From Marseilla massiliensis (lineage in GTDB: Bacteria > Bacteroidota > Bacteroidia > Bacteroidales > Bacteroidaceae), in assembly GCF_016899955.1 (NCBI RefSeq), contig NZ_JACJJL010000002.1, forward strand, positions 1-64,000: a DNA stretch of 64,000 nt. Direction: 5' to 3'. Both the position numbers and the translations under genes were made by a program. This document shows positions 24,966-33,935 of this stretch, piece by piece. The notes under the pieces were generated by a model, which worked only from the letters and a program-made list of their open reading frames with translations, ran no database searches and was not told the origin of the DNA. Numbering within the stretch: the first letter of the stretch is position 1; each line of letters starts with the position of its first letter.

Positions 24966-25982
24966 ATGGAAGCAAGAAAGATAGCAAACACTTGCGTCAA
25001 GATAATAATGCCGCTGGCGTTGGGCGGAGCCATATTATACTGGATGTACCGTGGCTTCGACTTCAAGAGCATGAAAGACGTGTTGCTCCACGAAATGGAC
25101 TGGACGTGGATGGCGCTCTCGTTTCCCTTCGGCATACTGGCGCAAATGCTGCGCGGCTGGCGATGGAGGCAGACACTGGAGCCTGTCGGCGAACATCCGA
25201 GGCGGTCGGTGAGCATATATTCGATATTCATCTCATACGCCGCAAGCCTCCTGGTGCCGCGAATAGGCGAGTTTACACGCTGCGGAGTGCTGAAGAGATA
25301 CGACGGGGTGTCGTTTCCGAAGGCATTGGGCACTGTAGTGACGGAACGGGCCATAGACTCTCTTTTGGTGCTCATAGTCACCGGGGTGATGCTGTTGTGC
25401 CAGATGAGGGTGTTCAACACGTTCTTCAACAAGACCGGGACAAGCATGGACTCGCTGCTCGAACGGTTCTCGCCGGCGGGCTATGCAGTGACCGCAGTGT
25501 GCGCCATCGCCGCGTTGCTGCTAATACACCTACTGCTGAAGAAGCTGTCTGTATATAATAAGGTGAAGGCCACGCTGAGCGGAATATGGCAGGGTGTGGT
25601 GTCACTGAGGGGGGTCAAGAACACGCCGATGTTCCTGCTGTTCACCATCGGGATATGGGCCAGCTACTTCCTCCACTACTACCTGACGTTCTTCTGCTTC
25701 GACTTCACGGCCCATCTCGGCGTTTCCTGCGCATTGGTGACGTTTGTAGTGGGCAGCATAGCAGTGATAGTGCCTACCCCCAACGGCGCCGGCCCGTGGC
25801 ACTTTGCCGTGAAGACAATGCTGATACTCTACGGAGTGGCCGACGAGCAGGCTCTGTTTTTCGTGCTAATAGTGCACTCCGTGCAGACAATGCTCGTGAT
25901 ATTGCTCGGCGTATGGGGCTGGGCGGCACTGGCATTCACCAAAAGGCGCAATGCGCCGGAAGCCATCGCGCCGGCAGCATGA
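24966..25982 (+). CDS. Flippase-like / LPG synthase TM-region membrane protein
   Basis: 338 residues from MEARKIANTC; the longer open frame is excluded because it would overlap the promoter. About eight membrane segments. The pattern matches the family named after the lysylphosphatidylglycerol synthase TM region (LRGWRWRQTLEP, YAASLLVPRIGEFTRCGVLKRYDGVSFPKALGTVVTERAID, IPTPNGAGPWHFAVKTMLILYGV). The soluble synthetase half is absent, so a lipid-flipping or transport role is more likely than lipid aminoacylation. It may be co-transcribed with pepD 112 bp downstream. Confidence 0.85.
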   Translation: MEARKIANTCVKIIMPLALGGAILYWMYRGFDFKSMKDVLLHEMDWTWMALSFPFGILAQMLRGWRWRQTLEPVGEHPRRSVSIYSIFISYAASLLVPRIGEFTRCGVLKRYDGVSFPKALGTVVTERAIDSLLVLIVTGVMLLCQMRVFNTFFNKTGTSMDSLLERFSPAGYAVTAVCAIAALLLIHLLLKKLSVYNKVKATLSGIWQGVVSLRGVKNTPMFLLFTIGIWASYFLHYYLTFFCFDFTAHLGVSCALVTFVVGSIAVIVPTPNGAGPWHFAVKTMLILYGVADEQALFFVLIVHSVQTMLVILLGVWGWAALAFTKRRNAPEAIAPAA

Positions 25983-26094
25983 GCCATCAGCGGGCCGGCA
26001 TAAAACAATGACACAACAAGGGAAAGCCACGGGCGAGGCCAATGCCGGCAGGCAGAAGCGAGCCCCGAAGCCCACCCTAATAAAACCATAGACT

Positions 26095-27552
26095 ATGAGT
26101 GAGATAAAAAACCTAAAGCCCGAGTGCATCTGGCGCAACTTTGACGCGCTGACACAGGTGCCGCGTCCGTCAGGACATCTTGAGAAAGTACAGAACTTCC
26201 TGCTCGACTTCGCCGCAAAGGTTGGCGTCGAAGCCTTTAAGGACACGGCCGGAAACATTGTGATGCGCAAGCCCGCAACCCCGGGAAAGGAGGGGTGCAA
26301 AGGCGTGATACTGCAGGCGCACATGGACATGGTGCCCCAGAAGTCGAAGGAAAGCACGCACAACTTCGAGACGGATCCCATTGAGACATACATCGACGGC
26401 GACTGGGTGAAGGCACGCGGAACCACGCTCGGCTCTGACAACGGCATCGGCGTGGCAGCCATCATGGCCGTAATGGAAGCCAAGGAACTGAAGCACGGAC
26501 CGGTGGAGGCACTGATAACGGCCGACGAGGAAACCGGCATGTACGGTGCCAACGACCTGCCCGAGGGCGAACTCAACGGCGACATACTGCTCAACCTCGA
26601 CTCTGAGACTTGGGGAAAGTTTGTCATCGGCAGCGCCGGAGGACTCGACATAACAGCCACACTGGAATACAAAGAGGCCGACACCGACCCTGACGACGCA
26701 GCCATAAAGGTGACGCTGAAGGGCCTGAAAGGCGGGCACTCGGGATTGGAGATACACGAAGGCCGCGCCAACGCCAACAAGCTGATGGCCCGTTACGTAC
26801 GCGACGCCATCACCGGATGCGAGGCACGCCTGGCATCGTGGCACGGCGGCAACATGCGCAACGCCATACCGTTTGAGTGCGAGGTAGTGCTGACGCTGCC
26901 CAAAGAGAACATCGAGGCCGCAAAAGAGCTCGCAGCCGACTACAAGGAGACCTTCGAGCACGAGTATGCAGGCATTGAGAGCGGCATAATATTCACCGCC
27001 GAAGAAACCGAGACGCCCAAGAAGGAAGTGCCGGAGGACATACAAGACAACCTGCTCGACGCCATCTACGCCTGCCACAACGGCGTGCTGCGCATGATAC
27101 CGGCAATACCCGCCGTGGTCGAGACGTCGTCGAACCTTGCCATAATAGACATTACAGAAGGCAATGCGGCCGTAAAGATACTTGCACGCTCGTCGAGCGA
27201 GAGCATGAAGGAATACCTTGCCAACACCCTGCAGAGCTGCTTCAACATGGCCGGAATGAAGGTTACGATGAGCGGCGGCTACACCGGCTGGGACCCGAAC
27301 ACCAACAGCGAGATTCTGAAGCTGCTCGAACGCGAATACCGCGAGCTCTTTGGCGAGGAGGCAGAAGAGAAGGTTGACCACGCCGGACTGGAGTGCAGCG
27401 TCATCCTCGGCAAGTATCCTCACCTCGATGTCGTATCGCTCGGCCCGACGCTCCGCTCTCCCCACACCACCGGCGAGCGCTGCTACATACCCACAATGGC
27501 ACCATTCTGGGACCTGCTCAAGAAGACACTTGAGGACATCCCGGCCAAATAA
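26095..27552 (+). CDS. pepD: Aminoacyl-histidine dipeptidase (M20 family, PepD)
   Basis: 485 residues, the usual length. PepD hydrolyses Xaa-His and other dipeptides with two zinc ions. Visible metal and catalytic motifs are LQAHMDMVPQ (His, catalytic Asp), TLGSDNGIGVAA (bridging Asp), TADEETGMYGA (catalytic Glu plus Glu ligand), LNLDSE (Asp), and SPHTTGERCYIP (His). KGGHSGLEIHEGRANA belongs to the lid domain. Cytoplasmic, no signal peptide. Confidence 0.95.
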   Translation: MSEIKNLKPECIWRNFDALTQVPRPSGHLEKVQNFLLDFAAKVGVEAFKDTAGNIVMRKPATPGKEGCKGVILQAHMDMVPQKSKESTHNFETDPIETYIDGDWVKARGTTLGSDNGIGVAAIMAVMEAKELKHGPVEALITADEETGMYGANDLPEGELNGDILLNLDSETWGKFVIGSAGGLDITATLEYKEADTDPDDAAIKVTLKGLKGGHSGLEIHEGRANANKLMARYVRDAITGCEARLASWHGGNMRNAIPFECEVVLTLPKENIEAAKELAADYKETFEHEYAGIESGIIFTAEETETPKKEVPEDIQDNLLDAIYACHNGVLRMIPAIPAVVETSSNLAIIDITEGNAAVKILARSSSESMKEYLANTLQSCFNMAGMKVTMSGGYTGWDPNTNSEILKLLEREYRELFGEEAEEKVDHAGLECSVILGKYPHLDVVSLGPTLRSPHTTGERCYIPTMAPFWDLLKKTLEDIPAK

Positions 27553-27594
27553 GGCACGCCACCACGAAATGATATGATCACAATATGGAATGCC

Positions 27595-27640
27595 TGCCGG
27601 CACAACACGGCCCATACGGCAAGTTGTGCCGGCAGCTTCC
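27595..27640 (+). terminator. Terminator after pepD
   Basis: Perfect 12-bp stem TGCCGGCACAAC / GTTGTGCCGGCA with a 16-nt loop. Only a weak T tract (GCTTCCTTCT) follows. Confidence 0.55.
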
Positions 27641-27677
27641 TTCTGACCGACCGACACTAACCTCAACACAAAACTAC

Positions 27678-28196
27678 ATGACCACCACATTCAATGTTAC
27701 CATGAACAAGACTGTAAAAGTTATGACCGCAGTATGTTTTGCCATAATTTTTACAGTGTTCGGCATCACCTACGGCATCAGCATGTATGACGGCATTGGC
27801 TTGGCCGCAACGACCGCAACCACTGTGACATTCGTCGCAGTGCTGGTTTCCATGTTCCTTAGCTACTACTATTCGCCAAAGAAGATTGTCGCAGACAGCC
27901 ATTCGCTCACCATCATCCGGCGGATAGGAAAGAAAGCGCTGCCCATCCGCGACATCATCTCGATTGAAAGATATGGCGGCATGGCAACCGACCTACGCCT
28001 GTTCGGCGTCGGCGGAGTGTTCGGATTCACCGGTTGGTTCACCGGTGGAAAGGGCAAGTACTTCGCATACGTGGGCGACCACCGCAACACGGTGATGTTG
28101 ACGACCACCCGGCGAAAATACGTGGTGAGCTGCGACAAACCGGAAGAGCTGGTGGCTCTTGTGTCCAGCCTCATCGGCAACGGCGGCAAGGCGTAG
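27678..28196 (+). CDS. Two-span membrane protein with a bacterial PH-like domain
   Basis: 172 residues from MTTTFNVTMNKTVKVM; MNKTVK eight codons on is an alternative start. Two hydrophobic helices (VMTAVCFAIIFTVFGITYGI and a second at ~40-62) are followed by a soluble domain with the strand pattern KKIVADSHSLTIIRRIGKKALPIRDIISIERY and GKYFAYVGDHRNTVMLTTTRRKYVVSCDKPEELVALV. This resembles the small membrane-anchored PH-like (bPH/DUF304-type) proteins. Function unknown. Confidence 0.65.
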   Translation: MTTTFNVTMNKTVKVMTAVCFAIIFTVFGITYGISMYDGIGLAATTATTVTFVAVLVSMFLSYYYSPKKIVADSHSLTIIRRIGKKALPIRDIISIERYGGMATDLRLFGVGGVFGFTGWFTGGKGKYFAYVGDHRNTVMLTTTRRKYVVSCDKPEELVALVSSLIGNGGKA

Positions 28197-28305
28197 GCGG
28201 TAAAGCGGCGCCAACAGGCCGTAACAGATGTTTCAATAGCAAAAATATGCATGTCGGCACTTAAATAAAGTTGAAATAAATGCTGGAAGTTAAAAAGAAA
28301 ATGAG

Positions 28306-28313
28306 TACCTTTG
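28306..28313 (+). promoter_or_regulatory. -7 box of corA
   Basis: TACCTTTG; start of a ~120-nt leader that carries a mini-ORF and a hairpin. Confidence 0.6.
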
Positions 28314-28342
28314 CACCGCAAAAAACAACAGCAAACAAAATC

Positions 28343-28378
28343 ATGGACGATTATCACGCGGAAAACTTTAACTTGTAG
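28343..28378 (+). CDS. Acidic leader mini-ORF upstream of corA
   Basis: Encodes MDDYHAENFNL and then TAG, ending 63 bp before the corA ATG. It is the first ATG of the predicted leader and opens with two Asp codons. Acidic leader peptides are known to sense Mg2+ by destabilising ribosomes in enterobacterial Mg transporter genes; a similar role here is a hypothesis only. Confidence 0.35.
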   Translation: MDDYHAENFNL

Positions 28379-28400
28379 GTGCCGAGGGTTCGCTCGATGA

Positions 28401-28437
28401 AGCTAATCCTTGACCTGAAATCATTATGGAGGATTAG
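28401..28437 (+). promoter_or_regulatory. Hairpin overlapping the corA ribosome binding site
   Basis: Perfect 9-bp inverted repeat GCTAATCCT / AGGATTAGC with a 19-nt loop. The 3' arm includes part of GGAGGA (28427-28432), which lies 9 bases before the ATG, so the stem would hide the site. Confidence 0.5.
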
Positions 28438-28441
28438 CAAA

Positions 28442-29368
28442 ATGAGAACTTACTGGAACACGGTTGGAGGGCTCACAGCCATCGACGAGTGGCAGCCCAA
28501 TTGTTGGATACAAGTTACTTGTCCCACAGAAGAAGACCAGCAGATGCTGGAAGAGCAGTTCAAGATACCCGATTACTTTATCTCTGACATCAGCGATACC
28601 GACGAGCGTGCCCGCTACGAGTACGACGACGGATGGATGCTCATTATCCTCCGCATACCGTACGTCAAGGAGATACGCTCGCGCACGCCCTACACCACGG
28701 TTCCGCTCGGCATCATCCACAAGCGCGACGTCACCATAACGGTGTGCTATTACGAGACAAACATGATGATAGACTTCGTCAGCTACCAGCAGAAGCGGGG
28801 CGAAGGCTTCACCGACTACGTAGACATGATATTCCGCCTGTTCCTCTCTTCGGCCGTGTGGTACCTCAAACGGCTCAAGCAGATAAACAGCCTCATAGAG
28901 AAAGCCAAGCGCAACCTCGACCGCGAAGTGAACAACGAGTCGCTCATCGGGCTCAGCCGGCTGCAAGACTCGCTCACCTACTTCATCACGTCGATACGCG
29001 GCAACGAGACGCTGCTGTCGAAACTGAAGTTCAAGCTCCAGATAGACGAGCTTGACGCCGACCTCATCGAGGATGTGAACATCGAGATGACGCAGGCCCG
29101 AGAGACCACCAACATCTATTCAAACATCCTTGAGTCGACCATGGACACCTACTCGAGCATCATCAACAACAACATGAACACCGTCATGCGTACGCTCACA
29201 TCGGTGTCGATAATACTCATGTTCCCCACGCTCATAGCCAGCCTGTTCGGCATGAACCTCGTCAACGGCATGGAAGACAGCAAATACGGATTTGCCATAG
29301 CACTCGTCATATCAGCTTGCATTTCCGGCGTTTTCTGGTGGGTTTTCCGCCACAAGAGACTTATTTAG
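28442..29368 (+). CDS. corA: CorA-family Mg2+/divalent cation transporter
   Basis: 308 residues from MRTYWNTVGG. The N-terminal ~240 residues form the cytoplasmic funnel (EYDDGWMLIILRIPYV, TYFITSIRGNETLLSKL, IEMTQARETTNIYSNILESTMDTYSSIINNNMNTVMRTLTSVSIILMFPTL). The pore signature GMN appears in SLFGMNLVNGME, between two C-terminal membrane helices. A pentameric channel for Mg2+ is expected. The longer frame from 28379 would read through the leader hairpin and is rejected. Confidence 0.93.
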   Translation: MRTYWNTVGGLTAIDEWQPNCWIQVTCPTEEDQQMLEEQFKIPDYFISDISDTDERARYEYDDGWMLIILRIPYVKEIRSRTPYTTVPLGIIHKRDVTITVCYYETNMMIDFVSYQQKRGEGFTDYVDMIFRLFLSSAVWYLKRLKQINSLIEKAKRNLDREVNNESLIGLSRLQDSLTYFITSIRGNETLLSKLKFKLQIDELDADLIEDVNIEMTQARETTNIYSNILESTMDTYSSIINNNMNTVMRTLTSVSIILMFPTLIASLFGMNLVNGMEDSKYGFAIALVISACISGVFWWVFRHKRLI

Positions 29369-29422
29369 ACTTAAAAGCTTTAAAAAATAGACTGAAAATT
29401 AGGAGTTTACAATATTTTTCTG

Positions 29423-29430
29423 TAAGTTTG
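29423..29430 (+). promoter_or_regulatory. -7 box of the DUF349 gene
   Basis: TAAGTTTG; leader of ~110 nt. Confidence 0.5.
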
Positions 29431-29545
29431 CGCCTAAATTGTGCTGTGCAAAGCGCCATAAAGAACAATTCAACACTCTGAAAGCAACATTCACACAAGG
29501 CACAATGATAGTGGCATTAAAACAATCACGGACTAAAAAGTTTGA

Positions 29546-31414
29546 ATGATGGACTCTCAAGAAAAGACCCTCGAAATGGGCAATCAGGAAGAAATGAACA
29601 AAGTGGAATCAACCCCCGTCACGGCCGCAGAGCCAGCAACCGAGGGTGAGACTCCGCAAGTGGCAACCGAAGAAACCGAGGCCGAGGCTGCAGCCGAACC
29701 GGAATACAAGAAGCACTATGCCACGAAGAAGGAAGTCCTCGACCGCGTCAGGGAGATAGCTCACAACGAGGAAGCACCTGCAAAAGACGAAGTGGACTAT
29801 CTCAAGACCGTGTTCTACAAGCTCCACATTGCCGAGCGCGAAGCCAACCTGAAAAGTTACATCGATGCCGGCGGCGACCCTGAAAGCTACCAAATCGCAC
29901 CCGACGAAGACGAAGAGGCCTTCAAGGCTGAAATGGGCATAATAAAGGAAAAGCGTGCGAAAATATTCAAAGAGCAGGAAGAGGAGAAAGAAGCCAACCT
30001 AAAGAAGAAACTCGACATAATAGAAAAGATAAAAGCCATGGTCACCTCGCCCGAGGAGGCCAACAAATCATACCAGGAATTCAAGGCGCTGCAGCAGGAA
30101 TGGAAAGAGATAAAGAATGTGCCTGCCGCCAAAGCCAACGAACTGTGGCGCAACTACCAACTATACGTTGAGCAATTCTACGACATGCTGAAGCTCAACA
30201 GCGAAGCCCGCGAATACGATTTCAAGAAAAACCAGGAAATAAAGCTGCGCCTGTGTGAGGCTGCCGAAAAGCTGGCAGAGGAGCCGGACGTGATAAGCGC
30301 CTTCCACCAACTGCAGAAACTGCACCAGGAATACCGCGAGACCGGCCCCGTGGCCAAGGAACTGCGCGAAGAGATATGGGCGCGCTTCAAGGCCGCATCA
30401 ACCGTAATCAACAAGCGCCACCAGCAACACTTCGAGCAGCTGAGGGCCAAGGAGGAAGACAACCTGGCACGCAAGACCGCCCTCTGCGAAAAGGTGGAGG
30501 CCATAGCCGCCGAAGAAAACAAGGGCGCAAGCGACTGGGAGAAGCACACCAAGGCCATCATCGAGATACAGGCTGAATGGAAGACCATCGGATTTGCACC
30601 ACAGAAGATGAACGTCAAGATATTCGAACGCTTCAGGGCTGCATGCGACGATTTCTTCGGACGCAAGGCCGAATACTTCAAGACGCTCAAGGAAACATTC
30701 AAAGCCAACGCCGAGAAGAAACGCGCCTTGGTGGAAAAGGCCAAGGCTCTGCAAGACAGCACAGAATGGCGCTCTACATCCGACAAGCTCATAGCGCTGC
30801 AGAAGGAATGGAAAAAGATAGGAATGGTGCCCAAGAAAACCGGCGACCAGCTGTGGGCTGAGTTCCTCGGGGCTTGCAACCACTTCTTCGAGGCACGCAA
30901 CGCCGCCAATTCCGGGCAGAGAAGCGAAGAGCACGCCAACCTCGACAAGAAGCGCGCCGTGATTGAAAAACTAAAGGCCATCAACGCCGAGACCGAAGGC
31001 AACGTGCAGGAGATGGTGCAGAAACTGGTTGAGGAATACAACTCTATAGGCCACGTGCCCTATAAGGAGAAAGACAAGGTGTACGACGAGTACCACGCAG
31101 CAATAGACAAGCTATACAAAGAGCTCAACATCAGCGTGGCGCAGCGACGCCTCAACAACTTCAAAAACAAGCTTAAGAGCGTGGCCGAGCAAGGTGAAAG
31201 CGCACTCGACAACGAGCGCGCACGCCTCATGAGGCAATATGAGACGCTCAAGAGCGAGGTGCAGACTTACGAAAACAACCTTGGCTTCCTCAACGCTTCG
31301 AGCAAGAAGGGCAACAGCCTGATTGACGAGATGAACCGCAAGGTGCAGAAGCTCAAGGACGACATGAACCTGCTGCGCGAGAAAATCAAGGCCATCGACG
31401 CCGAGAACAAGTAA
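29546..31414 (+). CDS. DUF349 repeat protein
   Basis: 622 residues, almost entirely charged and helical. After an acidic low-complexity N-terminus (residues ~1-55, rich in Ala/Glu/Thr), several DUF349 units repeat with a recurring W: YQEFKALQQEWKEIKNVPAAKANELWRNY, IEIQAEWKTIGFAPQKMNVKIFERFRAACDDFF, LIALQKEWKKIGMVPKKTGDQLWAEFLGACNHFF, LVEEYNSIGHVPYKEKDKVYDEYHAAID. A C-terminal coiled coil ends the protein. The family is widespread in Bacteroidetes; its function is not established to my knowledge. Confidence 0.92.
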   Translation: MMDSQEKTLEMGNQEEMNKVESTPVTAAEPATEGETPQVATEETEAEAAAEPEYKKHYATKKEVLDRVREIAHNEEAPAKDEVDYLKTVFYKLHIAEREANLKSYIDAGGDPESYQIAPDEDEEAFKAEMGIIKEKRAKIFKEQEEEKEANLKKKLDIIEKIKAMVTSPEEANKSYQEFKALQQEWKEIKNVPAAKANELWRNYQLYVEQFYDMLKLNSEAREYDFKKNQEIKLRLCEAAEKLAEEPDVISAFHQLQKLHQEYRETGPVAKELREEIWARFKAASTVINKRHQQHFEQLRAKEEDNLARKTALCEKVEAIAAEENKGASDWEKHTKAIIEIQAEWKTIGFAPQKMNVKIFERFRAACDDFFGRKAEYFKTLKETFKANAEKKRALVEKAKALQDSTEWRSTSDKLIALQKEWKKIGMVPKKTGDQLWAEFLGACNHFFEARNAANSGQRSEEHANLDKKRAVIEKLKAINAETEGNVQEMVQKLVEEYNSIGHVPYKEKDKVYDEYHAAIDKLYKELNISVAQRRLNNFKNKLKSVAEQGESALDNERARLMRQYETLKSEVQTYENNLGFLNASSKKGNSLIDEMNRKVQKLKDDMNLLREKIKAIDAENK

Positions 31415-31443
31415 ACACACCGCCTTACGGCAAGCAAACCATA

Positions 31444-31478
31444 AAGCCCGCACGGCCCAACGGCCGTGCGGGCTTTTT
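31444..31478 (+). terminator. Strong terminator after the DUF349 gene
   Basis: Perfect 14-bp stem AAGCCCGCACGGCC / GGCCGTGCGGGCTT, loop CAAC, followed by a T-run. Confidence 0.92.
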
Positions 31479-31957
31479 CTATCCGCAAGCGGCAACGGGA
31501 CATACCAAGGCTCTCCGCTACAATAATCGGCCGTCACGCAGAGCAAAGCCAGCACTGAAACCTGCACCATGCCATCCAATCGCCTGCATCTCCAGACTGT
31601 GACATTGCCAGAAGCGCAGTCCGCCGCAGCCCGACAAGCCTAAGCCAAAGGCCACAACAATCACACCCGGCAACCACTTGCACATCTTCACATCACCATG
31701 CCTTCGGCGCCGTATCGACACCTACGGCAACACCATCGGCGCAACGCGCCAACTGAAACACACAAGCCCAAACAACCACAAAAATGAAGTCGGAAGCACG
31801 CCACCGCCCCACTCTACTCAACAAATAGCGAAGCGGAAACAACAACCGACAAAAGCCGAAAATGACTTCGCCGAGGCCGAAAATCGGTTAAACAGGCCAC
31901 AAAAACCAAGAGAAAGCAAAAAAAATCGCGTTTTGGCAAAAAAAAGACCCCAAAAGT
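31479..31957. other. Intergenic region upstream of tRNA-Gln
   Basis: About 480 bp; no coding potential or structured element seen. Confidence 0.5.
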
Positions 31958-31988
31958 TTTGCGGTTTCAGAAAAATGCGCTACCTTTG
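31958..31988 (+). promoter_or_regulatory. tRNA-Gln promoter
   Basis: TTTG (31958-31961), 19 bp, TACCTTTG (31981-31988). The tRNA begins 36 bp after the -7 box. Confidence 0.75.
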
Positions 31989-32023
31989 CACTCGCAATCA
32001 GGAAACAAATCCGATGCAAACAT

Positions 32024-32094
32024 TGGGATATGGTGTAATGGTAACACTACAGATTCTGGTCCTGTCATTCTTGGTTCGAGTCCGAGTATCCCAA
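32024..32094 (+). tRNA. tRNA-Gln (CTG anticodon)
   Basis: A 71-nt cloverleaf. Acceptor arm TGGGATA / TATCCCA, D-stem GTGT/ACAC, anticodon loop TTCTGGT with anticodon CTG reading CAG, T-arm CTTGG-TTCGAGT-CCGAG. No encoded CCA. A terminator follows 3 bases later, so it is a single-tRNA unit. Confidence 0.95.
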
Positions 32095-32097
32095 CAA

Positions 32098-32124
32098 AGA
32101 GGCTTCCAAACGAAGCCTCTTTTT
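32098..32124 (+). terminator. Terminator of tRNA-Gln
   Basis: Stem AGAGGCTT / AAGCCTCT (8 bp) with loop CCAAACG, followed by TTTT. Confidence 0.9.
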
Positions 32125-33362
32125 CGTTTATATGCCTCACGCCGTTACGCCATCCTGCCAACATGGGGCGGAACGTAACACAACAAACCAAGCCGACAAC
32201 CATGACACAGGCGGCCAACCACCACTGAGCAAATAGCCGGACAAGCCGCGCCGCCATGGCACATCGCAGCATACCGACCGCCCAAGCCGCGCCGACGGCA
32301 TTTGCATACGGACTACATTCACTGCCGCCGCAACCTAAACGACAAGGCATACAGGCACAGCCACCATGGCATTACCTGCCGAAGCAACAGCCCCAATGAC
32401 TCCGCCAAACCCGCATAGCCATTTTCCAAAACACCCCACCCGCAGATTCGGCGCCCGCAACACATAAAGGCACGCCGCGCCAAGGGGGCGCAAACAGGCA
32501 CCGGCCGCCACGGTTGTCAACACAAGGCTATTGCCGTGAGGCCGTCGTGCCACATGGCCAATGCCATGGCGCTCACCGCAAACGGATGGCCCCGGGCTCC
32601 AACCAGATGGCGAGGGTTGCCGCCAAGCGGCATAGCCGTTGCCAACACTTACCCCGAAAACGGCATCCTCCCCATGCCGCAATTGCGGCCCAATTGCGCC
32701 CTATGCAACAAAAGCCCACCGGGCGCCACCCGGGCAATGGGCGCCGGCGACACTCATGGCAAGGCCGACGCCATGTGAAAAAGGCAAGGCGCAACCAATG
32801 CCAACGGAAGGCAGGCACCATTGCGCCCGCAAAAAAACTTACAACCACAAGCCGCCATCCCACTGCCGACGCCGCATACCGGCCGTTCGGCACTCCAAAA
32901 CGGCACGTATCGACATGCGAAACGTGCCGTTTTGCAGCCAGAAACGGCACGTCTCAGAAGGCAGCAAACCTAACGCCGCAACCCCCTGCCAGCCAATCGG
33001 TTAGCCCATCCAGCCGCCAACCGCGGCCGGAGCACAGAGACATTGACGCCAACCGCCAGCAAAAGCCACAGCCAAACAAGCCCTGTTGCCATACAGTCAG
33101 GCCGCCGCCGGTGGCCAACGCCCACCAGGCCAAGCAGAGAAAATGCAGCTGCCGAGGCACAGCCAACATGACCGAAGCGCCATGGAAGCACAATAAAAAT
33201 ATCGGAACAAACACCGGTCAGGCCTTTGAGCGGTTTTGGTTTCACACCCACGCAGCCCAACCAGTGCCACAATGGCCCGGCGGCCTGTGGCATACACCAA
33301 TTTAACCATCTGACAGAATGCGCATAAAGACAGGGGCAAATGCTTAATATTTCCCAATTTAT
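32125..33362. other. Long intergenic region
   Basis: About 1.2 kb between tRNA-Gln and the rsfS promoter. A 263-codon plus-strand frame (32514-33305) has an implausible Gln/Arg/His/Pro-rich composition, no domain pattern, and spans the dispersed repeat, so it is not accepted. Only repeat copy C is recognisable. Confidence 0.5.
32878..32964 (+). repeat. Dispersed palindromic repeat, copy C
   Basis: Blocks CCGTTCGGCACTCC, AAAACGGCACGT, CGAAACGTGCCGTTTTGCAG and GAAACGGCACGT align in order with copy D. Confidence 0.65.
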
Positions 33363-33393
33363 TTTGCGCTTTTACGTATTTACATTACCTTTG
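33363..33393 (+). promoter_or_regulatory. Promoter of the rsfS-ftsH-cdsA operon
   Basis: TTTG (33363-33366), 19 bp, TACCTTTG (33386-33393). The leader to the rsfS ATG is ~175 nt. Confidence 0.7.
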
Positions 33394-33575
33394 CAAAGGA
33401 TTGACATCCGCCTGACAGACAGCCAAAACCGCCAAACAGGCCATGCCAAACGCCATAGCCGCCACGCCGGCGCCTAATGGTGCACGAAGCGCAGGCATGG
33501 CAGAAGCAAGCGCGGAGCGTCATGTTGGCATCATGTTTGCATGAGATGATATTATAATCACTTTTATAAATATTA

Positions 33576-33935
33576 ATGGAACAAACAAAGCAATTAGTCC
33601 AAACCATCACCAAGGGAATACAAGAGAAAAAAGGAAAAGACATAGTAATAGCCGACCTCAGCAGCATCGAAGGCGCCATCTGCCGATACTTCGTGATATG
33701 CCAAGGCTCATCGCCATCTCAGGTGGAGGCAATAACCGAATCGATAGGCGACGTGGTGAGCACTGAGGCAGGCGAGAAGCCTACCAAGGTGGTGGGGCTG
33801 AACAACGCCCAGTGGGTGGCGATGGACTACAGCGACGTGCTCGTGCATATATTCCTGCCCGACACCCGCCAGTACTACAACCTGGAAAACCTGTGGGAAG
33901 ACGCCATCCTGACAAAGATTCCAAACGAAGAATGA
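33576..33935 (+). CDS. rsfS: Ribosome silencing factor RsfS
   Basis: 119 residues. RsfS binds ribosomal protein L14 and blocks subunit joining in stationary phase. Family blocks seen are KGKDIVIADLSSIEGAICRYFVICQGSSPSQVEAIT, VGLNNAQWVAMDYSDVLVHIFLPDTRQYYNLENLWEDA. The stop overlaps the ftsH start as ATGA. The rsfS-ftsH-cdsA order is common in Bacteroidales. Confidence 0.95.
   Translation: MEQTKQLVQTITKGIQEKKGKDIVIADLSSIEGAICRYFVICQGSSPSQVEAITESIGDVVSTEAGEKPTKVVGLNNAQWVAMDYSDVLVHIFLPDTRQYYNLENLWEDAILTKIPNEE

Noticed and set aside
26170..27690. 506-codon open frame on the minus strand
   Set aside because: Antisense shadow of pepD without any recognisable motif.
32514..33305. 263-codon plus-strand frame in the gene-free region before rsfS
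   Set aside because: Pro/Gln/Arg/His-rich, no domain or promoter, and it spans copy C of the dispersed repeat.
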